A stretch of 64,000 bases of DNA from an uncultured Winogradskyella sp. (GCF_947498005.1 NZ_CANMIW010000001.1:620001-684000); one strand, 5' to 3'; shown: positions 43,462 to 52,907, counted from the first letter of the stretch. Made by a program: numbers and translations. The notes: generated from the sequence alone by a model not told the origin.

Positions 43462-44742
43462 TTATAATGAAATATTAAACGTGAACTTAAAAGCTAGATT
43501 ATCCTCAAATTTTGGCAAGTGATAACCACCATATCTGTAGGCGAAACTTAAGCCAAAACCAAAAAATAATTTGTTGATTTCAAGGCCAGACTCAGAATAG
43601 ATTTTTTCTAAAGTATTAAACTCAATGCTTTGGTGTCTGCTTTTACTATTCATTGCACCTACTGCATATCTAGAAATTAATACTAATTGAGGCTTAAAAC
43701 GTTCACTTATTTTAAATGGTTTGAAGTAATGCTTTAGTTGTAGCGTAGAGAATTTATCACTGAAAAATTCATTGAAGTACATGGTTTCAAAACTATTTAA
43801 ACCAGCTACAGAAAATCGCCTCATAACAGTTTCTTTATTTATATTATTTGGGTAAGCGTGATATAAATGTGTTAAAGGCGTGTCGCCTCCAGCGATTCCT
43901 GCTACTAAGGTTACTTTACTTATGGCTTCGTTTTTATGTACGAGCTGGTGGATGGTCCTAAAGTCTAGTTTAGCAAAATTAAAATCGCTACCAAATACGG
44001 ACTTAAATCCTTGGGTTAACTGAAGGGTAAATTTTGGATAGCCATCCTTTGTCTCTTTAACCATATCATTCTCTACAGTGTAATGGCTGAATGGACTCCA
44101 TTGTAAGCTCATTTTTACAGTGCTTAAATCGTAAGTTTTATAATTAGTATCATCGAGAATGTAGGTGTAATTATAAGTTGGTGTTATTTTGGAAATTGCG
44201 AACTGCGTTTCAGATAATAAATTTTTAGATACTTTATGTTGAATAGCAATTGATTTGGTTATATGCCTATGAAATAAATCAATGTTTAATAAACGTGGTT
44301 CAAAAAATGTAAAGAACCGCTTATCTGTAAGAAACTTTGAACTTCCCGTTTCTTGTAAATCATCTATATAAGAAAGATTTACCCAAGTGTTAGAGGCTTT
44401 ATTTACTCTAAATCCACCACCAACTTTATATTTTAAAGATTTGTCCCTAAAACCATAAACGAGATAGCCATCTAAGCGATAACGGTCAGAAAAACGATCA
44501 TTTGTTATACCACCTAAGCCTGTTCTAAAACCTTCATATTGATTAAACTTTATAAGATATCTTAAATCAATATTGAAGTGATTGAATGGAAGAAAACCAT
44601 TACCAATATTTTTTAGAAATTCTATTTTTTTTATGGAATCTCTAGCGGTTATGGTAGAATCTTTATCTAAGGACTGAGGCTGTTGAGCAAAACTTAATAG
44701 GGAAAACGTTAAAATAAAAACTAGAAGTAGATGTTTTAACAT
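43462..44742 (-). CDS. short DUF5686-type outer-membrane barrel protein
   Basis: 426 residues: a signal peptide (LLLVFILTFSLLSFAQQ), then repeated amphipathic strands similar to the C-terminal barrel of DUF5686 proteins (GFRTGLGGITNDRFSDRYRLDGYLVYG; FGFGLSFAYRYGGYH ... AFKFTFNISL). Full-length family members (about 830 residues) also have an N-terminal carboxypeptidase-regulatory domain, which is absent here. Between the translation genes and the MMPL gene. Confidence 0.65.
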   Translation of the reverse strand: MLKHLLLVFILTFSLLSFAQQPQSLDKDSTITARDSIKKIEFLKNIGNGFLPFNHFNIDLRYLIKFNQYEGFRTGLGGITNDRFSDRYRLDGYLVYGFRDKSLKYKVGGGFRVNKASNTWVNLSYIDDLQETGSSKFLTDKRFFTFFEPRLLNIDLFHRHITKSIAIQHKVSKNLLSETQFAISKITPTYNYTYILDDTNYKTYDLSTVKMSLQWSPFSHYTVENDMVKETKDGYPKFTLQLTQGFKSVFGSDFNFAKLDFRTIHQLVHKNEAISKVTLVAGIAGGDTPLTHLYHAYPNNINKETVMRRFSVAGLNSFETMYFNEFFSDKFSTLQLKHYFKPFKISERFKPQLVLISRYAVGAMNSKSRHQSIEFNTLEKIYSESGLEINKLFFGFGLSFAYRYGGYHLPKFEDNLAFKFTFNISL

Positions 44743-44765
44743 TTGAAATTTTTAATTGAGTTGAA

Positions 44766-44792
44766 TAAAAATAGCCCTAAATAAATTTAGGG
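44766..44792 (-). terminator. frr terminator
   Basis: Perfect 8-bp stem CCCTAAAT/ATTTAGGG (44775-44782 with 44785-44792) followed by a T-rich tract on the minus strand, 25 nt after the frr stop. The 2-nt loop means the inner pairs probably open. Confidence 0.6.
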
Positions 44793-44816
44793 AATTTTAA
44801 TTAAGGAATTTGGCAA

Positions 44817-45371
44817 TTAAACCGTCATAATCTCTTTTTCCTTAACTTCTAACGTCTCATCTATTTTTTTAACGTAAGTATCAGTTAGTTTCTGGATGTC
44901 AATTTCAGCATTTTTTTGAAGATCTTCAGATTCATCAGAATCCTTAATATCATGATTTGCTTCTTTACGCGCGTTTCTAATACCGATTTTTGCATCTTCA
45001 GCTTCTGCTTTCGCTTGTTTCGCCAAATCTCTTCTACGTTCCTCAGTTAAAGGTGGTACATTAATAATAATTGTATCACCATTATTCATAGGATTAAATC
45101 CTAAGTTTGCAACCATAATACCGCGTTCAATTTCTTGAAGCATTGATTTTTCCCATGGCTGTACTGTAATCGTTCTACCATCTGGTGTATTTACATTGGC
45201 CACTTGGCTTAAAGGCGTTTGAGAACCATAATAATCTACCATAACACTACCTAACATTGCAGGACTCGCTTTACCAGCTCTGATGTTTACAAATTGCTTT
45301 TCTAAATGCTTAATTGCAGCATCCATAGCTTCTTTAGCAGTATCTATTATAAATTTAATGTCTTCGTTCAT
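44817..45371 (-). CDS. frr: ribosome recycling factor
   Basis: Splits post-termination ribosomes with EF-G. 184 residues, the usual size. Signature parts: FVNIRAGKASPAMLGSVMVD, YYGSQTPLSQVANVNTPDGR, PWEKSMLQEIERGIM and LTEERRRDLAKQAKAEAE. It follows pyrH by 48 nt, the normal pyrH-frr order. Confidence 0.97.
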   Translation of the reverse strand: MNEDIKFIIDTAKEAMDAAIKHLEKQFVNIRAGKASPAMLGSVMVDYYGSQTPLSQVANVNTPDGRTITVQPWEKSMLQEIERGIMVANLGFNPMNNGDTIIINVPPLTEERRRDLAKQAKAEAEDAKIGIRNARKEANHDIKDSDESEDLQKNAEIDIQKLTDTYVKKIDETLEVKEKEIMTV

Positions 45372-45419
45372 AATGTTAAAAATTTAATTTAAGATTATCA
45401 AAATCTGAGCCAAAAGTTG

Positions 45420-46124
45420 TTAGTTAACTTTGGTGCCAATGTTTTCACCAGAAACTACTTTTAATAAGTTTCCTTTTTTATTCATATCAAATACAATAAT
45501 AGGTAAGTTATTTTCTTGGCTTAATGTAAATGCTGTCGTATCCATTACTTTAAGACCTTTACTCAATACATCTTTAAATGAAATATTGTCAAACTTAACA
45601 GCATTAGTATCTTTTTCAGGGTCTGCTGTATAAATTCCATCTACGCGTGTTCCTTTTAAAATTACATCAGCTTCAATTTCAATAGCTCGTAAAACAGCTG
45701 CGGAATCTGTAGTAAAATAAGGATTTCCTGTACCACCTCCAAAAATTACAACGCGTCCTTTTCTAAGATGACTCATTGCTTTTCTTCTTATAAAAGGTTC
45801 TGCTACTTCGTTAATTTTAATTGCTGTTTGTAAACGTGTTTTTACATCTGCATCTTCTAAGGCGTTTTGCAATGCCAATCCATTAATAACAGTGGCTAAC
45901 ATGCCCATATGATCACCTTGTACGCGGTCCATACCATTCATAGCTCCTGCAACACCTCTAAAAATATTACCACCACCAATAACAATGGCAACTTCTACTC
46001 CTAAGTCTGTAATTTCTTTAATGTCTTTAGCGTATTCTGATAAACGTTCTGGATCAATACCATACTGACGATTTCCCATTAAGGCTTCACCAGATAATTT
46101 TAGAAGTATTCTTTTATATTTCAT
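45420..46124 (-). CDS. pyrH: UMP kinase
   Basis: Phosphorylates UMP to UDP; bacterial amino-acid-kinase fold. 234 residues. [14 protein letters not shown] at the start, [13 protein letters not shown] for phosphate binding, and [16 protein letters not shown] for nucleotide and UMP binding. Preceded by a terminator, so pyrH-frr may have its own promoter. Confidence 0.97.
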   Translation of the reverse strand: MKYKRILLKLSGEALMGNRQYGIDPERLSEYAKDIKEITDLGVEVAIVIGGGNIFRGVAGAMNGMDRVQGDHMGMLATVINGLALQNALEDADVKTRLQTAIKINEVAEPFIRRKAMSHLRKGRVVIFGGGTGNPYFTTDSAAVLRAIEIEADVILKGTRVDGIYTADPEKDTNAVKFDNISFKDVLSKGLKVMDTTAFTLSQENNLPIIVFDMNKKGNLLKVVSGENIGTKVN

Positions 46125-46190
46125 TGTATGATTTAAAGGTTGGGCAAAGCTACGTAATTATTAGCTTCTGTAAAAGTGAAAAAAATGCAA

Positions 46191-46224
46191 AAAAAATGCT
46201 TCTCAATTCTGAGAAGCATTTTTT
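46191..46224 (-). terminator. tsf terminator
   Basis: Perfect 15-bp stem (46191-46205 with 46210-46224), 4-nt loop, ending in T-runs on both strands. Lies between tsf and pyrH. Confidence 0.85.
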
Positions 46225-46251
46225 AGTATAATAGGATTTGAATCTTATTAA

Positions 46252-47226
46252 TTATCCAACAGTTGCACGTTTAAAACCAGTAACAGCAACGTCACCATAA
46301 GATTTTACGTAATCAGCAACAGTTTGCTTTTCGTCTTTGATAAACTTTTGATCTAATAAACATTTTTCTTGATCTAAAGTTGTGTTGTCAGAGATGAAAC
46401 GTTCCATTTTACCTGGTAAAATTCTGTCCCAAATTTGTTCTGGTTTCCCTTCAGCTTTTAATTCTGCTTTTGCAGCCTCTTCTGCTTCAGCGATAACCTC
46501 TGGCGTTAATTGAGCCATAGAAATGTAACTTGGTACATTCTTTAAAGTTTTACCTAAACGTCCTAATTCAATATTATCTTTTTCAATAACTGCGATACGC
46601 GCTTCAGTTTCTGATGCGATAAATGCAGGCTCAAAATCTTTGTAAGATAAGGTTGTTGCTCCCATTGAAGCTACTTGCATTGCTACGTCTTTTACTAAAG
46701 TTTCAACATTGTCTACTTTAGAAGATAAACCTACTAAAGCTGCAATTTTGTTAATATGAACATATTGTCCTACGTACGGAGCTTCTAATTTCTCAAAAGA
46801 AGTAATGTCTAATTTTTCACCGATAACACCTGTTTGCTCAATTAATTTTTCAGCAACAGTCATTCCTCCAAAATCAGCAGCTAAAAATGCTTCTTTAGAG
46901 TCATGGTTTAAAGCAATCTCTGCTAATTGGTTAGCTAATGCTACAAAGTTTTCGTTTTTACCAACAAAATCAGTTTCACAACCTAAAACGATAGCTACAC
47001 CAGAAGTGTTGTCTGCGTTAATTTTTGCAATAGCAGCACCTTCAGAAGAATCTCTGTCAGCTCTTTTTTCTGCAACTTTTTGCCCTTTTTTACGTAATAC
47101 TTCAATGGCTTTATCAAAATCACCACCAGCTTCAACTAAAGCTTTTTTACAATCCATCATACCAGCACCAGTTGCTTGTCTAAGCTTGTTTACTTCTGCT
47201 GCTGTAACTTTTACAGTATTTTCCAT
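46252..47226 (-). CDS. tsf: elongation factor Ts
   Basis: Guanine-nucleotide exchange factor for EF-Tu. I choose ATG 47226 (324 residues, MENTVKVTAAEVNKLR); an in-frame ATG at 47250 lies in the hairpin upstream and is rejected. UBA-like N-terminus (LRQATGAGMMDCKKALVEAGG), the TDFVGKN core motif (GCETDFVGKNENF) and a C-terminal part PGKMERFISDNTTLDQ are clear. It is longer than E. coli EF-Ts (283), typical for the phylum. Confidence 0.97.
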   Translation of the reverse strand: MENTVKVTAAEVNKLRQATGAGMMDCKKALVEAGGDFDKAIEVLRKKGQKVAEKRADRDSSEGAAIAKINADNTSGVAIVLGCETDFVGKNENFVALANQLAEIALNHDSKEAFLAADFGGMTVAEKLIEQTGVIGEKLDITSFEKLEAPYVGQYVHINKIAALVGLSSKVDNVETLVKDVAMQVASMGATTLSYKDFEPAFIASETEARIAVIEKDNIELGRLGKTLKNVPSYISMAQLTPEVIAEAEEAAKAELKAEGKPEQIWDRILPGKMERFISDNTTLDQEKCLLDQKFIKDEKQTVADYVKSYGDVAVTGFKRATVG

Positions 47227-47239
47227 AGTTTTTGAATTT

Positions 47240-47289
47240 AAAAAAGTCATTTAATTAATTTTCAAATTGAAAAGAACCAAATGACTTTT
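47240..47289 (-). promoter_or_regulatory. hairpin between rpsB and tsf, possible attenuator
   Basis: Arms AAAAGTCATTT (47242-47252) and AAATGACTTTT (47279-47289) are an exact inverted repeat with a 26-nt interior, which itself contains a smaller hairpin. On the minus strand it ends in a T-run 13-15 nt before the tsf start codon. It could lower read-through from rpsB to tsf or protect the rpsB end. Confidence 0.5.
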
Positions 47290-47308
47290 AATATTGTATA
47301 AATGTTAT

Positions 47309-48121
47309 TTATTCTTCTTCTTGAGATGCTACTGGAGCTTTTTCAGCTTTTTCTGCTGCTGGCTTAGCTTCCTTTTTAGCTTCTGCTTTTGTTTCAGTTT
47401 TTTGAGATTTTGCATCTTTTTCTGCACGTTCAGCTTTTCTTTCGTTTAAGCCATCAGCGATTGCAGATGTTACAATAGATAAAATTTTATCTACAGATTT
47501 AGAAGCATCATCATTTGCAGGAATTAAATAATCTACTTCACGAGGATCAGAGTTTGTATCTACCATCGCAAAAATTGGGATATTTAATTTTTGAGCTTCT
47601 TTAATTGCAATATGCTCACGCATGATATCTACAACGAAAATAGCACCTGGTAAACGTGTCATATCAGAAATAGAACCTAAGTTCTTTTCTAATTTTGCAC
47701 GTAAACGATCTACTTGTAAACGTTCTTTTTTAGATAAAGAGTTGAATGTACCATCTTTCTTCATTCTATCAATAGCAGCCATTTTCTTTACAGCTTTTCT
47801 AATAGTAACAAAGTTTGTTAACATTCCACCTGGCCAACGCTCAGTAATGTATGGTTGGTTTACAGCACCTGCTTTCTCAGCAACGATGTCTTTAGCTTGT
47901 TTTTTTGTAGCAACGAATAAGATTTTCTTTCCTGATGCTGCTATTTTAGCTAACGCTTCAGAAGTTTCTTCAATTTTTGCTGCTGTTTTGTAAAGGTTGA
48001 TAATATGGATACCGTTACGCTCCATATAGATGTAAGGAGCCATGTTTGGGTTCCACTTACGTGTAAGGTGACCGAAGTGTACACCTGCTTCAAGTAATTC
48101 TTTTACTTCTACTTTTTCCAT
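47309..48121 (-). CDS. rpsB: 30S ribosomal protein S2
   Basis: 270 residues. N-terminal EVKELLEAGVHFGHLTRKWNPNMAPYIY and the conserved NQPYITERWPGGMLTNF and PGAIFVVDIMREHIAI parts are intact. The C-terminal 45 residues are a charged Lys/Glu/Ala-rich tail (ERKAERAEKDAKSQKTE...), absent from E. coli S2 and common in Bacteroidota. rpsB-tsf is the standard order. Confidence 0.97.
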   Translation of the reverse strand: MEKVEVKELLEAGVHFGHLTRKWNPNMAPYIYMERNGIHIINLYKTAAKIEETSEALAKIAASGKKILFVATKKQAKDIVAEKAGAVNQPYITERWPGGMLTNFVTIRKAVKKMAAIDRMKKDGTFNSLSKKERLQVDRLRAKLEKNLGSISDMTRLPGAIFVVDIMREHIAIKEAQKLNIPIFAMVDTNSDPREVDYLIPANDDASKSVDKILSIVTSAIADGLNERKAERAEKDAKSQKTETKAEAKKEAKPAAEKAEKAPVASQEEE

Positions 48122-48147
48122 TTTGTAATAGTTTACGTTCTGTTAAA

Positions 48148-48225
48148 TTAGCAATGTTCCATTTGGCTTTTGCCGTTGGCTTCATTTAGATGCTAAACTG
48201 TTTGATTCTAAATTGACTTAGAATC
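48148..48225 (-). promoter_or_regulatory. structured leader upstream of rpsB
   Basis: On the minus strand a perfect 8-bp hairpin (48225-48218 with 48211-48204) is followed by a segment closed by TTAGCA (48196-48191) and TGCTAA (48153-48148), enclosing GCCAACGGCAAAAGCCAAA. It lies 26 nt upstream of rpsB, as autoregulatory ribosomal-protein leaders often do. Structure is seen; S2 binding is inferred. Confidence 0.4.
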
Positions 48226-48242
48226 GTTCTAATAAAATAAAA

Positions 48243-48276
48243 TAATTCAGAACTCGTAAAAACAAGTTCTGAATTA
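48243..48276 (-). terminator. terminator of rplM-rpsI
   Basis: Perfect 12-bp outer stem (48243-48254 with 48265-48276) around a 10-nt loop, followed by a T-rich tract on the minus strand. Lies 15 nt after the rpsI stop. Confidence 0.75.
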
Positions 48277-48291
48277 AGTGTTGTTTGGATA

Positions 48292-48678
48292 TTAACGTTT
48301 CGAGAATTGGAATTTCTTACGCGCTTTCTTCTGTCCGAATTTCTTACGCTCTACCATTCTTGGGTCTCTCGTTAATAGACCTTCTGGCTTTAATACTAGT
48401 CTGTTTTCAGGATCTAGTTCGCACATAGCGCGACTTAATCCTAAACGTATTGCTTCTGCCTGGCCGGTGATACCACCTCCATATACGTTAACAGTAATAT
48501 CAAAGTTGCCATCATTGTTAGTCAAGGCTAAAGGTTGGTTTACTTTGTATTGCAATGTTGCAGTACTAAAATAATCCGCCATGTCTTTTTTGTTCACCGT
48601 GATTTTGCCACTTCCTTGGGCAAGGTACACACGAGCAACAGCCGTCTTTCTACGGCCAATTTTGTGAATTACTTCCAT
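48292..48678 (-). CDS. rpsI: 30S ribosomal protein S9
   Basis: 128 residues. [20 protein letters not shown] at the N-terminus, [20 protein letters not shown] in the middle, and the basic C-terminal [17 protein letters not shown] that reaches the P-site tRNA. The start overlaps the rplM stop by 1 nt. Confidence 0.97.
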   Translation of the reverse strand: MEVIHKIGRRKTAVARVYLAQGSGKITVNKKDMADYFSTATLQYKVNQPLALTNNDGNFDITVNVYGGGITGQAEAIRLGLSRAMCELDPENRLVLKPEGLLTRDPRMVERKKFGQKKARKKFQFSKR

Positions 48679-49133
48679 TAGTTAATTTCGTTTAATGTCA
48701 TTGTTTTTGGTTTTTGTGCCTCGTGAGCATGCTCTGTACCAGTAACAACTGTTAAATTTCTAAAAAGAGTTGCACCTAATTTGTTTTTAGGTAACATTCC
48801 TTTTACTGACTTCTCTACTAATCTACTTGGGTCTTTCCCAAATAATTCAGTAGCTGTCAAACTTCTTTGTCCACCTGGATAACCTGTGTGACGGATATAA
48901 CTTTTTTCCGTCCATTTGTTACCAGTTAAGTTGATTTTTTCCGCATTAATAACAACAACGTTATCACCGCAATCAACGTGTGGCGTAAAATTAGGCTTGT
49001 GCTTACCTCTTAAAAGTATTGCTACTCTCGAAGCTAAGCGACCTAAAGTTTGTCCTTCAGCATCAACTAAAACCCACTCCTTATTAACGGTAGCTTTGTT
49101 AGCTGAAACTGTTTTGTAGCTTAATGTATCCAC
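48678..49133 (-). CDS. rplM: 50S ribosomal protein L13
   Basis: 151 residues. [21 protein letters not shown] and [19 protein letters not shown] are conserved, as is [18 protein letters not shown]. First of the rplM-rpsI pair, with a full promoter upstream. Confidence 0.97.
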   Translation of the reverse strand: MDTLSYKTVSANKATVNKEWVLVDAEGQTLGRLASRVAILLRGKHKPNFTPHVDCGDNVVVINAEKINLTGNKWTEKSYIRHTGYPGGQRSLTATELFGKDPSRLVEKSVKGMLPKNKLGATLFRNLTVVTGTEHAHEAQKPKTMTLNEIN

Positions 49134-49202
49134 ACTAATTTGATTTATATTTACGCTTCACAGCGCAAAAAGATTAAACATTCCTCTTTAAAAAAGAGTT
49201 TG

Positions 49203-49232
49203 CAAATTTACGATAAACTATTGATTTACCAA
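49203..49232 (-). promoter_or_regulatory. rplM-rpsI promoter
   Basis: On the minus strand TTG (49232-49230), 19-nt spacer, TAAATTTG (49210-49203). The RNA would start near 49197, at a small CTCTTT/AAAGAG hairpin, giving a leader of about 60 nt. Confidence 0.7.
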
Positions 49233-49293
49233 ACCTTGATGAAGGTTTTTTTATGTTGAAATTTAGAGACTTATATAATGCTTAATATTCGTT

Positions 49294-49953
49294 TTAGTTT
49301 TTTGATGATACCTTATATATATAATTACGTTCTGTGAACATAGTTCTTTCTAACTCAATTTCTAATTTAAAACCTTGTTTGCTTGCAATGTCAGTAATTT
49401 TAGAGATGTTACAATCTTGCGATAAAATCATAAGAATACAATCGTCTGATCTATTTTGTAGTTGTATAAATAGGTTACGGAAATATTCAAAGTCTTCTCC
49501 ACAGAACCAAGCATTTTCTTTGATATTTGTTGGGTTTTTAGGATAATATGGTGGATTAATTATAACATAGTCGAAACCTTGAGATGTAAGGTTTTGAAAT
49601 AGGTCTGATTTAATGATCTCAACATCTAAATTGTTTTTAACCGTAGCTTGCTTTAGTGCTGTAAGAGCAATGTTGTTAATGTCTGAAGCTGTAACAATAG
49701 CTTTTTTTGACGCTGCAAATAATGAAATAATTCCGGAACCACAGCCCAATTCTAAAACCGTTTTGTTTTCTAATTTTAATGGTTTTAAGTATTGTAATAG
49801 AATCTTTGTACTTAATGTATAATGCGGAGGAAACACCTCTGGCATTACCATTACCTCAATACCATCATATTTAAATGGTCTAGGTTTTGAAAATGCTTTT
49901 TTTGCTCCTAATTTTAGAAAAGGATCTAATAGTCGTTTTATTAGTTTTCTCAT
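49294..49953 (-). CDS. HemK-like class I SAM methyltransferase
   Basis: 219 residues. N-terminal VFPPHYTLSTKILLQYL, the SAM-binding motif VLELGCGSGIISLFA (about residues 65-78), acidic TASDINNIAL, and the NPPYYP catalytic motif (about 133-138) typical of HemK/RlmG-type N-methyltransferases that modify glutamine or amino groups. The start ATG is at the stop of the radical SAM gene (1-nt overlap), so it belongs to string B. The substrate is unknown; the NPPY motif suggests an N-methyl transfer. Confidence 0.8.
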   Translation of the reverse strand: MRKLIKRLLDPFLKLGAKKAFSKPRPFKYDGIEVMVMPEVFPPHYTLSTKILLQYLKPLKLENKTVLELGCGSGIISLFAASKKAIVTASDINNIALTALKQATVKNNLDVEIIKSDLFQNLTSQGFDYVIINPPYYPKNPTNIKENAWFCGEDFEYFRNLFIQLQNRSDDCILMILSQDCNISKITDIASKQGFKLEIELERTMFTERNYIYKVSSKN

Positions 49954-51473
49954 TATTCTGAATAAAAACCTTCTATTTCGGGTTGTCTGTATTTCCAGAT
50001 TTTATGTAAAACCTTAATTTCATAAGGTAGTTTATAAATACCTTGTCTGTATCTGTAACCAGAAACTAATTTTAAAATTTGTTTCTTATATCCCTTTATT
50101 CTAAAATCTGAAACGGTTGGATAGTACCCATTTAATACAGTTTCAAAATTTTGAATTTTATCAATCATATAGGGTTTTAACCAAGGCGTTAAAGGATTTT
50201 TACGTAAATCGAATTTTTCCCAACTTGGGTCAATCCATTCTTCTAAGGTTTTAGGAAATGAAAAGCCTGCATCTAAAATTTGCTGATACAGTTCAGAACC
50301 TTCAGTAGGTACAGGACTGTATAAATAAATTATAATTTCAGTATCTGGATTGATTGTTTTTATCTCCTTTATAAAATTAATATCCCATAAAATTTGCTCA
50401 TATACTGTTTTCTCATCTTTTGCTGGTAGGCCAAGTACAAAAGAGAGTTCAGGGATGATGTCTGCTTTTTTCATTCGCAATACAAAATCCTTGATCATTT
50501 GGCCGCTTTGTGTTCCGCCTTTATTCATTTGTTTTAGAACGTCATCGTTTCCTGTTTCTGCACCTAAAAACATCATTCTACAACCAGCTTTTCGCATGAG
50601 TTGTAGGTCTTCATCAGAGTATTTGTTAATGGTGTCAATTCGGCCTTCGCCCCACCATTCTATATTATCGTTAATAACAAGTTTAGAGAATTCTAGGACG
50701 CGCTTCTTTGAGGTGAAAAAATTATTATCATGAAATTCTAAGGCATCAATATTGTACTTCTCTTTAAAATATTGAACATCTTTATATATGTTATCTGCAG
50801 ATTTAGCTTTCCACTTAGCATTATATATAGGAACAACAGCGCAGAATGAACATGAAAATGGACAACCCATACTAGAATGGTAAGCTAAGGTCCTTTTTCC
50901 CATAAATGTTTTTGCGAGATAGCTTTCTAAGGGATAGAACGTATTGAAATAGGTATATGGATATTGTGGTAATGAATCTTGATCTAACAAGGCTTCTTTT
51001 ACAGTTTGTATGATATTGTCGTTTTCATCCTTATATATAAGATTGCGAATAAGTATTTTTTTTTGATCATTTTTTCCTTCTAAAACATCTAGTAATTGCG
51101 GAAATGTATTATCTCCAGGACCATTTACTATATAATCTACGTAGCCAGAATCCATGCAAACTTTATATTGGTTTGAGGCAAAATAACCTCCCCAAATCGT
51201 AATGCTTTCAGGATATAATTCTTTTATTTTTTTTGTAAAAGGAATCGCCTGTTTTAACTGTGGTCCAGGCATAACGGTTGAACAAAAATATTTGAACTCT
51301 CCTGTATTAAAGTAATTGAGAATTATTTTTAACGGATCGTTTTCAACATTGCCATCTACAAAAACGTAATCGTATTTACCATGAATTGAAGCACCAACTT
51401 GAAGAATAGAATTTGGTATACGATGCTTGGTATTAGCACTTTTTGGGTTGAATATGATTATTTTGTTATTCAC
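49953..51473 (-). CDS. radical SAM enzyme with N-terminal cobalamin-binding-like domain (string B)
   Basis: 506 residues. An N-terminal Rossmann-like domain (about 1-150) resembles the B12-binding domain of BchE-type enzymes, but without the DxHxxG motif, so any cobalamin would bind without lower His. Then comes the radical SAM core with its 4Fe-4S motif SSMGCPFSCSFCAVVP (Cys triad CxxxCxxC, about residue 205), followed by ELSFVLGLPAKDEKTV. An about 100-residue C-terminal extension is unique. Overlaps the methyltransferase gene by 1 nt and follows the FkbM gene by 2 nt. The reaction is unknown. Confidence 0.8.
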   Translation of the reverse strand: MNNKIIIFNPKSANTKHRIPNSILQVGASIHGKYDYVFVDGNVENDPLKIILNYFNTGEFKYFCSTVMPGPQLKQAIPFTKKIKELYPESITIWGGYFASNQYKVCMDSGYVDYIVNGPGDNTFPQLLDVLEGKNDQKKILIRNLIYKDENDNIIQTVKEALLDQDSLPQYPYTYFNTFYPLESYLAKTFMGKRTLAYHSSMGCPFSCSFCAVVPIYNAKWKAKSADNIYKDVQYFKEKYNIDALEFHDNNFFTSKKRVLEFSKLVINDNIEWWGEGRIDTINKYSDEDLQLMRKAGCRMMFLGAETGNDDVLKQMNKGGTQSGQMIKDFVLRMKKADIIPELSFVLGLPAKDEKTVYEQILWDINFIKEIKTINPDTEIIIYLYSPVPTEGSELYQQILDAGFSFPKTLEEWIDPSWEKFDLRKNPLTPWLKPYMIDKIQNFETVLNGYYPTVSDFRIKGYKKQILKLVSGYRYRQGIYKLPYEIKVLHKIWKYRQPEIEGFYSE

Positions 51474-51475
51474 TT

Positions 51476-52168
51476 TTATTTTAGTTTTGCAAAAATATTA
51501 CCGTGTAGGTTTCCTATGTCCATAGCTTTAATTTCTGTGGACATTTCTTTTGCTGAAATCCAGTTCTTTAATTCTAATTTAGGTTTTTCATTTAGCATAT
51601 AATTAAAAGTGTAATCTCCTAAATCATCAAATTTAGATATACACTGTAATGTTTCTTCAATAAAACCGCCAGTAAATTCAAACTCAATAATAGAAATTTT
51701 ATAACTTAAATTTTTTAAGATTTCATATTCATAACCTTCGGCATCAATCTTACAAAAATCTGGTATTCCATACATTTCAATTTGAGAATTTAAAGTTACA
51801 ACTTTAACACGTTCTTTTTGATTCCAATATATATTGTCTGTGGTAAAGTAGGATTTGAACTTATGAGATAGTGTAGCAATTTCAATATGACTACCAATAA
51901 ATAAATCTAACTCAGTGTTTTCAGCTCCAATAGCTATTTTTTTAATTTTAAAATTAGGATGCTTTTTTTGAATTTTTAACAGAGAATAGTAGCAATTTTT
52001 TTGAGGTTCAAATCCGATTACATGGTGTTGTAAGTTTAATAAAATTGAACTTTTGTAGCCTATGTTTGCGCCAATATCAAAACATAAACTTTTCTCTTTT
52101 ATTAAAGCTCTATAAAAGTTGATACTTTTTTTTCTTCTTAAATGTTGATTAATGAAATTCATTAACAC
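51476..52168 (-). CDS. FkbM-family methyltransferase
   Basis: 230 residues. FDIGANIGYKSSILL is the SAM motif (about residues 32-46), with FEPQ and later CKIDAEGYEYEIL, the family core. FkbM enzymes O-methylate sugars and other hydroxyl groups in glycans and natural products. Between the radical SAM gene and the sulfotransferase gene, 2 and 6 nt apart. The sequence is noticeably AT-rich and Lys/Ile-rich like its upstream neighbours. Confidence 0.85.
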   Translation of the reverse strand: MLMNFINQHLRRKKSINFYRALIKEKSLCFDIGANIGYKSSILLNLQHHVIGFEPQKNCYYSLLKIQKKHPNFKIKKIAIGAENTELDLFIGSHIEIATLSHKFKSYFTTDNIYWNQKERVKVVTLNSQIEMYGIPDFCKIDAEGYEYEILKNLSYKISIIEFEFTGGFIEETLQCISKFDDLGDYTFNYMLNEKPKLELKNWISAKEMSTEIKAMDIGNLHGNIFAKLK

Positions 52169-52174
52169 TAGTGT

Positions 52175-52888
52175 TTAATTTATGATTTCATATCCAAAGT
52201 AATCTAAAGAATTACTTAGATGTTCAATAAATAATTGATTTTCTGAATTTGAAAGCTGATGTTTCCAATATCCTGCCTCTCCTTTTCTTAGATTATTTGT
52301 TTGTTTAGCATTTTTAAAAGATTGTTTGTCAATAGCATTTAGAATAAACTTATCGGTTTTCTCAATATTGAGAAATTTTAAAATTTGCTGGCACTCAAAC
52401 TTAGGATTTTGTAATAAATCTTCATATTTTACAAAAAGTATGTCTTTATTGAGATAACCATTATAGTGATTTTTCCAAGAGAATTTACACCATTGATTTA
52501 CTTTTTCATTACCAGATAGCACTGCTTTAATCATTTGCTTTTTTTTAAAAGCTTTAGGTGAGAGTTTATCAATTATAGAAGATTTTTTAAGAAATTTAAA
52601 GAAATATAGACCGGAAATAACAACATCTCTAGGGTCTCTTATTATATATATAATTTTATCAATACTTTTTTTGTCAACGCTAAAAATCTCTTCATAAGTA
52701 TGATGTGATTTATAACAGTCATAAGCAGATATTCTATCTTGACCTTCTTCTATTGGGTCGTTGTCTATTTTAAATCCCCAATTTCCTTTTAATGGACATA
52801 CCAAAAGTTCAGCAACTAATTTAGACATCCAAGTAGTACCACTTTTTGGATAGCCCACAATAACAATATTTTTCTTTGTTTCTTCCAA
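52175..52888 (-). CDS. PAPS-dependent sulfotransferase
   Basis: 237 residues. The 5'-phosphosulfate loop is VIVGYPKSGTTWMSKLVAELL (residues 9-29), and the 3'-phosphate site is IIYIIRDPRDVVISGLYF (about 86-103). KGEAGYWKHQL near the C-terminus matches the conserved RKGxxGDWK motif. This is the cytosolic aryl/alcohol sulfotransferase fold that sulfates glycans, lipids or small molecules. It indicates a sulfated product of string B. Confidence 0.9.
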   Translation of the reverse strand: MEETKKNIVIVGYPKSGTTWMSKLVAELLVCPLKGNWGFKIDNDPIEEGQDRISAYDCYKSHHTYEEIFSVDKKSIDKIIYIIRDPRDVVISGLYFFKFLKKSSIIDKLSPKAFKKKQMIKAVLSGNEKVNQWCKFSWKNHYNGYLNKDILFVKYEDLLQNPKFECQQILKFLNIEKTDKFILNAIDKQSFKNAKQTNNLRKGEAGYWKHQLSNSENQLFIEHLSNSLDYFGYEIIN

Positions 52889-52907
52889 CCTTTGATGTGT
52901 TAACTAA

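Noticed and set aside
47227..47250. Upstream ATG for tsf
   Set aside because: It lies within the intercistronic hairpin, and EF-Ts begins at MENTVKVTAAEV.
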